This document shows, piece by piece, positions 1 to 10,685 of a stretch of 64,000 bases of DNA (position 1 is the first letter of the stretch; the number at the start of each line of letters is the position of its first letter). Made by a program: the position numbers and the translations under genes. The notes under the pieces were generated by a model. The model had not been told where the DNA came from. It saw nothing but the letters and a program-made list of their open reading frames with translations, and did not search any database. Source of the stretch: Adineta ricciae (Eukaryota; Rotifera; Eurotatoria; Adinetida; Adinetidae); assembly GCA_905250025.1 (NCBI GenBank), contig CAJNOJ010000033.1:1-64000 (forward strand), read 5' to 3'.

Positions 1-473
1 AAGCGGAACCAGACAAGAACCGACCTTATACCATCATCAGTTTCTCCTCCTTTGTTGTGAACTGAATGGCGTAGACTACGACGAAATGTAAATCTTCGAC
101 GTAGTCGTGGTGCGGGCTCCAGTGATGGATTAGATGCATCCGTTATTTGCTGTTGCTGTTGTTGTTGTTGTGCTTGTTGTTGATGGGGTGGAGATTGAGG
201 ATTTGATATGAGCGCGGAGGATGATGTTTCACTGAATCTCTCAAAAAATGTTTTATTACGTTTCGAAGACTTTCGATTGAGCGGCGGCGAACGATTCATT
301 AAGTTCGTTTTTGGCGAAGTTATATGTTGTGATGGTATTCTCGGTAGTGATTGTGTTAGTTTTGGAATTGGCCGAATACTTGGAATCGCTGTGGTGAGTG
401 TTGATGTTGTTGGTGTAGCTACTGCTGTTGACAATCCGGGTAACGAAGCAAAATAGACGGTGAGCGTCGTCAT
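1..473 (-). CDS. partial first coding exon, unidentified gene running off left edge
   Basis: Reading leftward from an ATG at 473 the frame stays open to base 1, about 157 codons, with no donor inside the window. The peptide is Ser/Thr/Pro-rich, then basic and Ser-rich, with a glutamine run near residues 105-115 and an arginine-rich end (RLRRRFTFRRSLRHS). I recognise no domain. It may be the fifth in a series of alternative 5' exons on this strand, because the four exons to its right all end in one phase. An acceptor-like site near 506 (ctgcag after a pyrimidine stretch) could instead make it an internal exon, since the frame is open from there too. Composition and length argue for real coding, but the product is unknown. 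Confidence 0.5.
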   Translation of the reverse strand, partial: MTTLTVYFASLPGLSTAVATPTTSTLTTAIPSIRPIPKLTQSLPRIPSQHITSPKTNLMNRSPPLNRKSSKRNKTFFERFSETSSSALISNPQSPPHQQQAQQQQQQQQITDASNPSLEPAPRLRRRFTFRRSLRHSVHNKGGETDDGIRSVLVWFR

Positions 474-607
474 TAAGGAGGGATAATGACAATGATAATT
501 CTGATCCTGCAGTGACGAGAATAAGCCCGGAAATCAGTATAGATTCCTACTGACGAACGCACGAGAGCAAGAATAACAATAAATCGAGATTCTCTAGTTT
601 TTCTTCT

Positions 608-760
608 CTTCAGTCACCCGAACGAATGACTGACAAAGGGTGAGAAAGAAAAAGCCTGAGATAGTTAGAATACTAGACGGAGAGAGGGAAGAAGAGAGAG
701 AGGCAGAGAGAGAGAGAGAGAGGGAGGGAGAGAGCGAGAAACAAACACACACATTCTCAG
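608..760. repeat. GA-rich low-complexity tract
   Basis: Purine-rich simple sequence dominated by GA dinucleotides around 675-740. It lies just upstream, on the minus strand, of the open exon at 473-1, so it could be promoter-proximal, but no specific site is evident. Confidence 0.7.
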
Positions 761-2605
761 GCAGAAAGACAGAGACATAATACATACAACGGTCCTGGTA
801 TTCTAATAGTAAATGGAGGCGATAACGGTCTTTCCGTTCGATTCGCCTGCACGCAAACAGCCAACAAACTAGAACTTCGAACACTTCTAAATAGGTTGAA
901 AGAAAAAGAGAAAGGAGAGAAGCAAAACTTCACATTAACGAAAGCAATCTTTTTAATGGATTTTCTCGTTTCGCGTCACCACACTCGTGTAGTTACATAC
1001 AAACACACACATAATTTCCAATTAATGAATTCTTTATACGATCGAGCAAAAGGCAATTACTCGAACTCAAGCCCAACGAGATCTCTTCTCCTATTGATGA
1101 TCAAGTTCGACAAATTTAGTCACAGTTCGAGTTGGAGTCAAACAAAAGACAGATTTTTCTTCATTGTCAATCTCATGTCTAAACATCTCTAATTGAAGAT
1201 TTACATGTTCTTTTCCTCATTGCTTCTCTTGAGACATATACTTAGATACATGTATCCTTGCTTAGGAAATGTGAATATGCGAGAAAAAAAAACTCGACTA
1301 ATGATAAGTTTTTCTTATTATTTTCTCACAACCAAACTTCCTCACTATGCTTCACTTATTTCAAACCAATGTATAGATGCATCTCACACGACTAGTATTA
1401 AATAACAATCATTTTACCTTGCCAATAAAATTATTACTTAGAGCTAAGATAAGATTAGCAAAATCTTATCTATCCTTGTTTTCTTCATTTATCGAAATCT
1501 AATCTTGCTTCGAGAGAAAAGAAATGACTCAGAAACAAGATTAGTTTTAAAGTTATACAAGTTGAGACGATCTTTTATCAACACGAAAAGACGCGAGAGA
1601 AGAGAATAGATTTCTGAATTTGAGAACCTTTCTCCTTGTTCTTCTGTTTCTTTCGGCTATAATCATATTTCGAACTAACTTTTTTTTTACTCTTTGCAAC
1701 CATTAGTTGTCGATTAACAATAGAGAACAATTGTTTCCGAGAACTCTTTACATGATTTGTTTTGAAAAGAAGCACTTCGAGTAATAGGGAAAAAGAAAAA
1801 CGAAATTAGTGATAAATATCTCTTTGTTTTGTCATTCTAGAATTTCAATTAACATCCAATGTCAAAAAAAAACATCAAATATGAGAAGCATGTACATATA
1901 AAGAAAAACATTAACACTAGTAAATGTATTTGTATATATTATGTTGTCTGTTCTATCTCGGAACGAAAAAAGAATTAGTAGTTGTCTGACGATCCCAACT
2001 AATTGTGATATATTCTTCGGTATTTCTTTTTCTTTTCGAGGTGCGTAGATATCCTCGTTGCAATAATATATAGACAGGTTTGTACAGATCTGTCTGTATC
2101 ATCTGATCTAGAATAACTGAACTTGTTCGTATTCAACGTGGATAGACAGAGAAAATTAGCTTTTCTTGCCTTGTTTTTTTTTCATTGACAAAAAAGAAAG
2201 AAATCTTAATATATATAATAAGAATGACATTTTTTTTGTGTTGCTTGAGAATTTTATTTCTTCCAGCGCAATAAACGTTTTCAGTAAGTATACACGCGAG
2301 CTGTCATTTTTTTTCTGATGTTATTGTTACTTATGAAAAGTCGATAGATGAAAAGAATAAAGAGAAAAAGAACTGTTGTATTTGCGTTTTTTTTTTGTAA
2401 TGAAAAAATAGAAAACGAAGAAATACTCGTTCGTTAGCCTACCTCGCTTCAATTTTTCTCAGTGTCAATAGAAATACTGAGTCTATGAATAATAAGAGAG
2501 CATATTCATCGAAGCGTATGATATGACTTTTCAAGTATTTGGGTTAGAAAAAGAAATCTCGGATACACAGTGCTTCGTATTAGCGGGAGATTGGTTTAGT
2601 GAGAT
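761..2605. other. non-coding stretch
   Basis: AT-rich sequence with homopolymer runs. The short reading frames here lack conserved motifs and splice structure. If the alternative-first-exon reading is right, this is intron or promoter DNA of the minus-strand gene. Confidence 0.5.
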
Positions 2606-2609
2606 TTAC

Positions 2610-2830
2610 CTGATTTTGTTATTCGTGGTTTTTGTCGTCTCCCTGTTATGATTAGTGTTCGAATTTATTCGTCGTCTTAGTATAATCTGTCCGAGACGGA
2701 GTAATAGAGGTGGAGTACGAGATGAAGAATTTGGAGAAGAATGAGCAGGGATTGCAATCGAATCGTCTCTGGTTAAACTCGATCGTCGATTATGATTTGA
2801 GGAAACGCATGAGACACAAACCGAGGCCAT
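2610..2830 (-). CDS. probable alternative 5' exon 2, unidentified gene
   Basis: The exon ends in a good donor (AG|GTAAAT) at 2610 and leaves two bases of a codon. The first ATG in the coding frame is at 2830, giving about 73 residues rich in Ser, Arg and Asn. The same frame stays open rightward to about 3244 without an ATG, with biased Ser/Pro/Arg composition, so the exon may be longer and entered through an acceptor. No domain is recognised. Exit phase matches the exons ending at 5825, 7867 and 10201. Confidence 0.4.
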
Positions 2831-3244
2831 TCCACGTCGTCGATGATGCTTCTTCGTCGAAGCTCGCGGCTTTGCTGAAGATGATGTTGATGTCGGCTTT
2901 GGATTTGTCGTTTGATGATTTTGAATCAATGATGATGGAAGAGGACGTGAAGGAATACTCGGTGTCGAACTTTTTCGACGTTGATGACCAGTCGTAGATA
3001 TTGACTCGACTAGCGGAATCTGTGATGGATGTTTTCTTCCGCCGCAACATCGAAATGGGAAAGAACGCGGTGTTGTTGACGAAACCGATGCGCGAGCTGC
3101 TGGAATTTGTGTTAATGCTAGTTGCTTCTCTCGCTCAACAAGGAATGGTCGAATTGTTGCAGCTAAAAGTTCCGACGATGATGACGACCGGGTGATCGAA
3201 ATGACCGGCGGTGGAGGACTATTGGTGACACTCGTGATTGACTT

Positions 3245-4918
3245 CTATGTGAATGATGACGAGGACAACGACAACGATGAAGAACCGAGAATCGGCATAC
3301 ACGCGAGCAACGACGAGAACAACGTTGCTTGTTGTTGTCGAGCCACACACACGCGGGCGAGCGCCTTTCTCTCTCTCTTACTCTCAGTCGCTATTGAAGC
3401 TACTGCATGCTGATGATGATGCGATGAAGGGAGAGCAACGACGATGTTCCTGGTGGCCGTGGCACCCAACGCAACGCCACTATACAATATGGAATAAGAA
3501 ACAGAACGGGCGAACACGACAACACGAACGAAAGAACGACCACTTTCTTCTTCTTTATTTTTTTCTCTATTTTTTTTTTTCTTCTCCTCTTTTTTTCTAC
3601 AGCTTTCGCTTTGTAGCATATGAATGAAGTGTCGGTGTTGGTAGCAAAGAAAGATATGTGCATGCATGTGTATATAGCGGTGAGGACAAACGAACGAACA
3701 TTGACGACATTCTTTGCGTTCTCGCTTTTGCATCTTACTATTGCAACAGTTCTCATCAGTGCTGTTTCAACAGCAATAACTATCAAACCAACAACGCCGA
3801 AGCAAAGACAGCAATATATCAGTGACGTCGTCATCTTTTTGGCTGGAACAAATCAGAAAAGCATACGAACGAGCGAACTAGACAAGAAGAATCTTCTTGC
3901 GTCGCTTTCCTCAAGGCCATCGTTCTTTTCATAATACAACATACAAACACACACACAGACGAGAGTGTCAATCAATGTGTTGTATTTGTCTATAGCGAAA
4001 ACAAGTCGCGTTCCTCTGCTCTCCATCCATCAACACCGTGAGCAGTAGGAAACAATGAAGTAGACGAGAATATCCAGGATAAGAAAATAAAAAACTCGAA
4101 AGAAGTCAAAATTGACATCGTAACCTGGTATTCTCGAAACAGATAGTTTTTCTTTCTCTGTAACTTAAAATGACAATTATTTGATTAACGTGTCGTATGC
4201 GATTAGTTTGTTTTTCCAAACAAATAAGTTTGAATGATGACTTCTCGGTTTCTGTTTGTACATCGTTACCTATCATGATATAATACTTAATCTAATGCGA
4301 GAAATGATTTTTCATGTAACTAAGTACGTCTGGTGCTTGTGACCGAATTGACTAAAAGGCAAACGTTCTTTTGTAAACAAAACTTTACTTCAAGCATTTT
4401 CAAGTAGGAGAAAAAGAATGACATTCGAGTGAGAGAGGCATAAGGAAAAAGGATTTGTTCGTTGTTCAACACTGTTAAGTCAATAGTTGAGAAGCGACAT
4501 AACAGTTACTATGAATTTTTCCCACACAAGCTCTCTCTCTCTCGATTTCTAATGAAATATACTTATGCATGTATTTTAACTTGATCAAATTAAACAGAAA
4601 AGAAACTGAGAAAAAAAACAAACCTGGATCGTCACATTTATGTAATAAAGAAAATTGACACCTGTTTTACAGTCAAACAACGTTTATATAGGGGAAGTTT
4701 TTTTGTTTAACAGTACGTAAAGGAAAACTAATGAGTAGAGGATGTTTGCAAACATCTGTTGGAAACTATTTCATTGAAATTTCTCCATAATGGAGCAAAA
4801 CAACATAAAAAAAACGAATCAAATTTAAATACATACATATTAATTAAACATTCTGTTTCGTTTTTTTCCAATTCAAATTCGAAAAAACAAATCATTGTCT
4901 TTACTCATCGTTGCGCTG
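3245..4918. other. non-coding stretch with overlapping noise frames
   Basis: Several long overlapping open frames on both strands between 3245 and 3930 come from low-complexity trinucleotide-rich sequence. None has a recognisable domain. After 3930 the sequence is plain AT-rich DNA. Confidence 0.5.
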
Positions 4919-4960
4919 ATGATTTTCGCTTATTACCAGTGCACATTTTTACGTTTTACA

Positions 4961-5452
4961 ATGACACGTCAAATTTCAAAGGAAAGCGCGAAAAACATGA
5001 TGACTAAAGAAATTACTAACGAAATTTTAGGTAAATATAAAATGAAAACTTCTGGAACATATCGTATTTTCCTAGTATCAAGAAGCTAAAAACCCTCGTA
5101 CTTCATTTCATTCTCTATATTTAATAGAGTTCACTTAATCATTAATAAATAAAGAAGGTATTTAATTACACATTTACTTCATTATCTTTACAGAATAGTG
5201 ATGAATCGTTGTGTTAACAAAGGAGCAAAAGGTACTGCTCGAATGAATCATCGACAGTCATGTGAAATATTCCTTTCTAAGAGTCAATACGATCGCTTAG
5301 CAAGGAAGGTGAGAAAAACAACGTCTGTCCCTAAGATTGGTCCTTTTCAATCAAATGATAAAGATTTTGCTCACTTCACACGTTTGCCATTTAAAGCGGG
5401 TCCAATGGAATGGCGCCGTTCAGATAGAGGTAACGCGAGAAATCGTCGATAG
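4961..5452 (+). CDS. small basic protein, two exons, unrecognised
   Basis: Exon 1 runs from ATG 4961 (an in-frame ATG also at 4919) to a GTAAAT donor after 5030. Exon 2 runs from 5199 to a TAG ending at 5452. With the acceptor placed at atag|TG the phases agree and the product is 107 residues. Using the slightly earlier cag at 5193 would give a stop at once, so the exact acceptor matters. The C-terminal half is basic and ends GPMEWRRSDRGNARNRR. I recognise no family. It lies on the strand opposite the exon series around it, perhaps inside a long intron of that gene. Confidence 0.4.
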
Positions 5453-5824
5453 AAATCCATGGTCAACACATTCAATTGAAAGAGAGAAAAAGACGAGAAA
5501 TTGAACGTTTTGCTTTGTCTCTTGAATACCGTTACAAATTTTAGTATTTATATGTCGTCTATGAATGTCGAGAGTCAGTGATGGAATGAAAATTGCAATG
5601 AGACACGAATGAGAGCACACATGCAGAAGGTAGTCAGTCTATTTTCTCTTCGACGCTAATATTTATCATTTTTGTCTTACTCTTTTCTCTCTCATAGGCA
5701 TTTTCTGTTTTCTTTCTTTCTCTATTTTTTGCCGTATTTTCTTTTACCCTTAGTTTTCTTGCTAAACGTCAAGCACATGACGACACACCTGCTGCTGCAC
5801 ATCATTAATGAAAAAACTTCTCAC

Positions 5825-6018
5825 CTTCGAAGATAATTTGACTTGTTAGTAATAGTTAAAGACGATGTCGCAACGTTACTTCTGTGACATGGATGTAAGA
5901 TAACATTTCCCCATGAATGACGGCGTTCGGGATTAAACGATGGTACAATAAGAAAGTTACGTCTAGTTGGTGGTGTCGATGAAAGGATTTCTTGATCGAT
6001 CTTAGCGTCTAATGACAT
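5825..6018 (-). CDS. probable alternative 5' exon 3, contains RRHSW motif
   Basis: ATG at 6018 begins 64 codons ending at a GTGAGA donor after 5825 in phase 2. An in-frame stop lies about 20 bases upstream of the ATG, which favours a true start. The peptide includes FNPERRHSWGNV, where RRHS is a consensus-like protein kinase A site. The same RRHSW string occurs in the short alternative N-terminus of mammalian PDE4D3. That is the only similarity seen, so the link to a PDE4/dunce gene is a guess. A TATA-like run lies about 80-95 bases upstream. Confidence 0.5.
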
Positions 6019-6094
6019 GATGATTGCTTCTACGTTTTATTTCTTTTGTCTAGAGACGAATTGAAGCACGAAAAACGTTGAAAGAAAGAAAGTA

Positions 6095-6110
6095 TATATA
6101 TATATAATCA
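6095..6110 (-). promoter_or_regulatory. possible TATA element upstream of exon at 6018
   Basis: A run of alternating TA (near 6095-6109) lies 80-95 bases upstream of the minus-strand ATG at 6018. It is consistent with a core promoter for an alternative first exon, but TA runs are common in this DNA, so support is weak. Confidence 0.2.
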
Positions 6111-7866
6111 AACACGTACAGCTTCAAACATATATACATCACACACATACTGTTGCCTTTTTCAAGACCAGCTGCATTTTTTGTGTCTTGTGAATATAAA
6201 ATAGAATCGTCGTCTAGATTGCTTGTAAAGACTAGGATGCGAGAGTAAAAGAGAGAACAAAAGCAGAGTCCGTTTCGTTAGCAAAGCGCGAAAACAGACA
6301 TTCAGCGAGAAAAATGAGAAAGAACAACTTGCTGGCGGCGTTCGCCGAGCAAACGGATGTTATTAATTTATATGGGCGAGGGACGGTCCTATTACTGGTG
6401 TTCTTTGTTTCCTATGATACTGTGGCATATATGTATATTGTTGACAATGACATGCCATGAGAAGAAAGCAAACAAGTGAAAGATGAGTTATTGAAAATTT
6501 CATCACACCTGTCGACGAATATCATTCTAAGAGTCAATTATCTCAGTACGAGAGCTCGTTGTTCAGTAATACGTATCCATGTCAGACGAATAAGGTGTGC
6601 ATAGATTCGTAAAGTAGAAAAAAAAATAGAACGAATAGAGATTCGAAGGATATCGAGTGAATGTAAGTGTCATAATACGATTATAATCGAACATAAATCG
6701 TTTGCATCGGTTGTTTTCGGACGGATATTGGTTAATCAGATTTGTCTGCTAATATCTCGCTCGCTCGTACATCAATATATCCTAGTTCTGTCAGTGAGTA
6801 TCTGTTTCTTTTTCTCAATTTGCTTTCGTCATTGACCTACTCTTGATTCTCATTCTTCTCCCATATGCGTAGTTGCACAAATGTGATCATTATCTTCTAT
6901 ACGTGTGCCTGTTGTCAATATTCTAATAAATCTCATAGACAATTGTTCTTGCAAAGGAAAAAAAAGCCAAGAAGATTCAACAAATTAGTTCATGTTATTT
7001 TCTTACATATTTATTCAACGTTTTCTATTTCTACAACAATACAAAGGAAAATAATGAATAAATCCTTTTTAATATCGTGCTCTTTATTTTATCTACAACA
7101 AACTGAAGGCAGTATTAATGTTTGCCTTGCGCCTTTTTTTTTCTCTATTAACTAATTCCCTTTTTATACTCACACGTTATTAGTAGATGTGTAGAAAGGA
7201 AAACAAAGAGAGAGAGGGGGGGGGGGGAGAGAGAAAACAGAGATGTAGACAGAAGTATAAATACGTGCCAGTATAGAACACGAGAAAGGAAACAAAATAG
7301 ATTTTCTGGCTATCACTTCAATCGTAGTTTCCGAGCTTTTAGGTAAAGCAAAGTATAATTTTGGCTACAAAATCTTCTTCAACATATTTCTGGCAGTTTG
7401 TTCTCCTTAAGCACATTCAATAAACATAATTTCATAATAAGATTTTCAAAAGAACATTAATAGTTAGCAAAGAAGAGATTTGTCTTTATCTCGATGATAA
7501 AAATAGCTACTGAAATGCTTATGGACAAGAAAAATGAGTATTACAGTTTGTTGAAGAAGAATTCCATAGTTATGTGAAATACGAAGTTTATACTTCAGTG
7601 AAATCTAATTTAATAATATGAAACTATGCCTTTCTTTCTCGTGATTACACCTATTAGATATATTAGATTTTCTGTGCATCCGTCTATCTTTATTTTTACA
7701 TGACAGATAAATTGTATTATGTTCACTTCGAATCATAAGGCAAACACTAAAAGAAAGATGTGTGTTTCTTTCTTCTTTTTCTTCTAATACGTTGATAAAA
7801 GCACGATGATTGGAATGCGGAGAAAAATCTATGCTAATTATGTGACCTAAAATGAAAATCATCTAC
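6111..7866. other. non-coding stretch
   Basis: AT-rich sequence without a supported gene. It contains a run of twelve G at 7216-7227 inside a GA-rich tract. Under the first-exon model this is intron or promoter DNA. Confidence 0.5.
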
Positions 7867-7922
7867 CTTCGGGTTCGGAATCCTGCCTGTGCAAGACGTC
7901 GTCGACTAGCTGCAGCAGCCAT
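7867..7922 (-). CDS. probable alternative 5' exon 4 (18 codons)
   Basis: ATG at 7922 is preceded directly by an in-frame TGA. The exon encodes MAAAASRRRLAQAGFRTR and then reaches a GTAGAT donor at 7867, leaving two bases of a codon. It is short, but start context, upstream stop and exit phase all fit a first coding exon like those at 10685, 6018 and 2830. Confidence 0.45.
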
Positions 7923-10200
7923 TCAGATGTCTTTCATTTGCTTGGAATAGGTTAAATGTTCATCATGTAGACATACATATGAGATTCCCGTTGTTGTTCG
8001 TCCGTTGAAAGATCACACTAGTCGAAGGTAGCAATGATAATGTAGCTCTTCGTCTTCTTCTCTTCTTTTTCAGTAGTTGTCTCGTTTTCTTTCTTTTTCT
8101 CTTATCTGTACTTCGATAGGAGAGCACAAGTCTCACACGATATAATGAAGAACATCTCTACTTGAGATCGTTGGCTCGTTCATATACAACTCTAGAACTC
8201 TACTTATAGTTGTGTTGTTGACATAACTACTCTTTCTCTCAGTTCCAGCATCGCCAATCTTTCTCGTCTTTATTCTATCTTTCTTCTGCTTCTTCTTCTT
8301 CTTCTTTTTCTCTTTCTCTCTCTCTCTTTGTGTGTCTATTCTTGACTAAGCACCTATTCTTTTCTTAAGGATTATGCAGTAGAGCCTCATCGAATGTCAT
8401 GCGTTCAGTCACACAAAAAAATATTCATAGGTCTGAATTAACAAAGGAAAAGAAAAACAGTCTAAACGAGCAAATAATGAGATAAAAAATTAGCAAATAC
8501 CGAACAGTTTGCCCTTCATAGATTTCCTACATACGGTTCGAACACACAATGACCGCATCATCACATTGAATCTTCTCATGATAATAGAAGATATTCAGCA
8601 GACAAAATTGAATAAATTTGTAGCGCTCAATTTCCTTCTCGGGTGGAGATTTCCCATTGAGTTTATCATCTGTTCAGACAGTAAACAATAGACAAGATGT
8701 ATTCTATTCATGTCTGATAGCATGCGTACAAAATACGATCGATTGAGCAATGTTCTTGTTTAACAAATCGATGATGAATACGAAGGAAGAAAAATTCTTT
8801 TCTCCTATTATTGATATCATTTCAATTAAAAGACGTCCTTAGCATGCTAAGCTTATTCTATCAGAAAATTGCCTGTTTACTCAGGAGAGATGGTGTGTTA
8901 ACTTCAAAAGCATTTATCTTTTGTTTTTTTAACATTATATCAATTCCAAAACAGCATATTCAGTCAATTAGATAAAATTGACGTCGGAATAGCATTATAT
9001 TCATAAAGGATTTCTTTCGAATTCACATCGTCAGTAAAGTACAGAGAGAGAAGGAGAATATTTCCATCATGCTGACATATTCATCATCAGAACATCGTTC
9101 ACTTTCTTCCTCTACTTTCATTAAACAACACATATTGCTGGTAGAACATGGCAAATATGAAAAAGACGAAGTGTAATTATTAAAGAAACAAAGAGAGCAT
9201 CGCACTTAGATACGACCAGAGGAAGCGAATGTTAGCAAGGAACAAAATAATTACAAAACATTAAAGAACAAGCGACTACTCGAGCATTTAGTTAAGAATC
9301 AAATGATAGATCTTGTTGAAAATTTAATTAATAACAAAAACATCTCTTGACAATATGAAGAAGAAAAACAAAATCTCCATCGCTGACCGACTCGTTCTGA
9401 AAAATTCATTAAAATACTGTACCGCTTCTCTCATGTATTCGATCGAGTAAGTCGAAGTAGGTCCATGTCAAATGCTTGCTTTGCTGCCAGTCAATTGATT
9501 CCTGACGCAGGCTATCATTAGTTCAACAAAAAAAATGCACTTTTGGATACCAGATATCTTTCAGCAGGCGAAAAGCTTCCTATGGAATTAGATTGATGTG
9601 GAATTAGTAAATACTATACGTGCTAGCAAAAATGTCACACTAAGTGTGCTTGGAATATCGAGGTTGTCTTCTAATTGATATATTCGAGGTGATAACAATG
9701 ATTGATATGCTCAGATTAATTCGAACGTACATTAAGATTCAATTGAAAAAAAAACAAATGTGCAAGAAAACATTTTCTTCGTTGAAATCTGAGAGGAGAA
9801 AAGATGCAATGATTATCTGTCCTATCGCTGTTCTGTCTGCTGTTAACTTCCGAAAAAATTTCCGTGAGATTATGAATTTGTCCGAGATGCATTTCCATGC
9901 TTAATTTAGACTTGCGAATAGAAGCCAGGAATAAGATCAAACGGATGGTAATTATCATCTTCATAATTATCATTAATTCAAAATAATAAACTATTCATTC
10001 GCGACAAATTCTACAAAGACTTGAAATGAAAACACCGAAAAAAGAAGGATGACTTGACTAGGCAAAGAATCAGACGTGACTGTTATCAACTTTGCTTCAT
10101 CTAAATATTAGCTGCTGTGTACAAGACTTACTAGCGTAGAAAATTTTAGGATATTTATATACATAGAAACGAAAAAAAGAAAGAAATTCTTTTTTTTTAC
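7923..10200. other. non-coding stretch
   Basis: AT-rich DNA with pyrimidine-rich simple sequence at about 8265-8330. I see no supported gene, RNA or repeat family. Confidence 0.5.
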
Positions 10201-10685
10201 CGTGTATGCCGACAATTATGGTGATGATGATTTGTTCGAAGGCCATTTACTGTGAGATAAGTCATTGTTGGATGAAGGAAAGTACCTGGTTGAATGGTTG
10301 ATGAGGGTAATGTCGTTGTACTTGTTGATGTGGAAACATGTTGACTTGTGATCGTTCGACTAAATTTGGCGAGAGATGGTGAACAGGAGCCAAGATGTGA
10401 TCGATTAAGTATATCCGATGGAGGACGAGGCTCTTGACGTGGCAAACAAAGATCGCGAACAGCAGCACGCGGTGAAGTGGGAGAATCAGGCAAGCAGGAC
10501 GCAGGTACAATAGGAAATATGAAACGTCGATTAGATTTCTGCACAGACCGGTGCGGTGATAGTAAAGCCGGATTGTGAGATATTGTCGCTGATACATCAC
10601 TCCAACGTGCATTACTACTAGCTGTTGTACATGTTGAAGAAAAACTGGAACTAGCTGGATCGTGCCGACGACGAGCGCCAATCAT
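10201..10685 (-). CDS. probable alternative 5' exon 5, Ser/Thr/Pro-rich
   Basis: ATG at 10685 opens 161 codons ending at a donor (CG|GTAAAA) at 10201 in phase 2, the same exit phase as the exons at 7867, 5825 and 2610. An in-frame TGA lies upstream. The peptide starts MIGARRRHDPASSSFSS, has several basic-Ser patches and a His cluster near its end, and shows no known domain. An overlapping frame is also open but uses no good start. The likely role is the N-terminal segment of one isoform of a gene lying to the left. Confidence 0.5.

Noticed and set aside
3245-3930. Several long overlapping ORFs on both strands
   Set aside because: They overlap in all frames over trinucleotide-rich low-complexity sequence; none has a domain.
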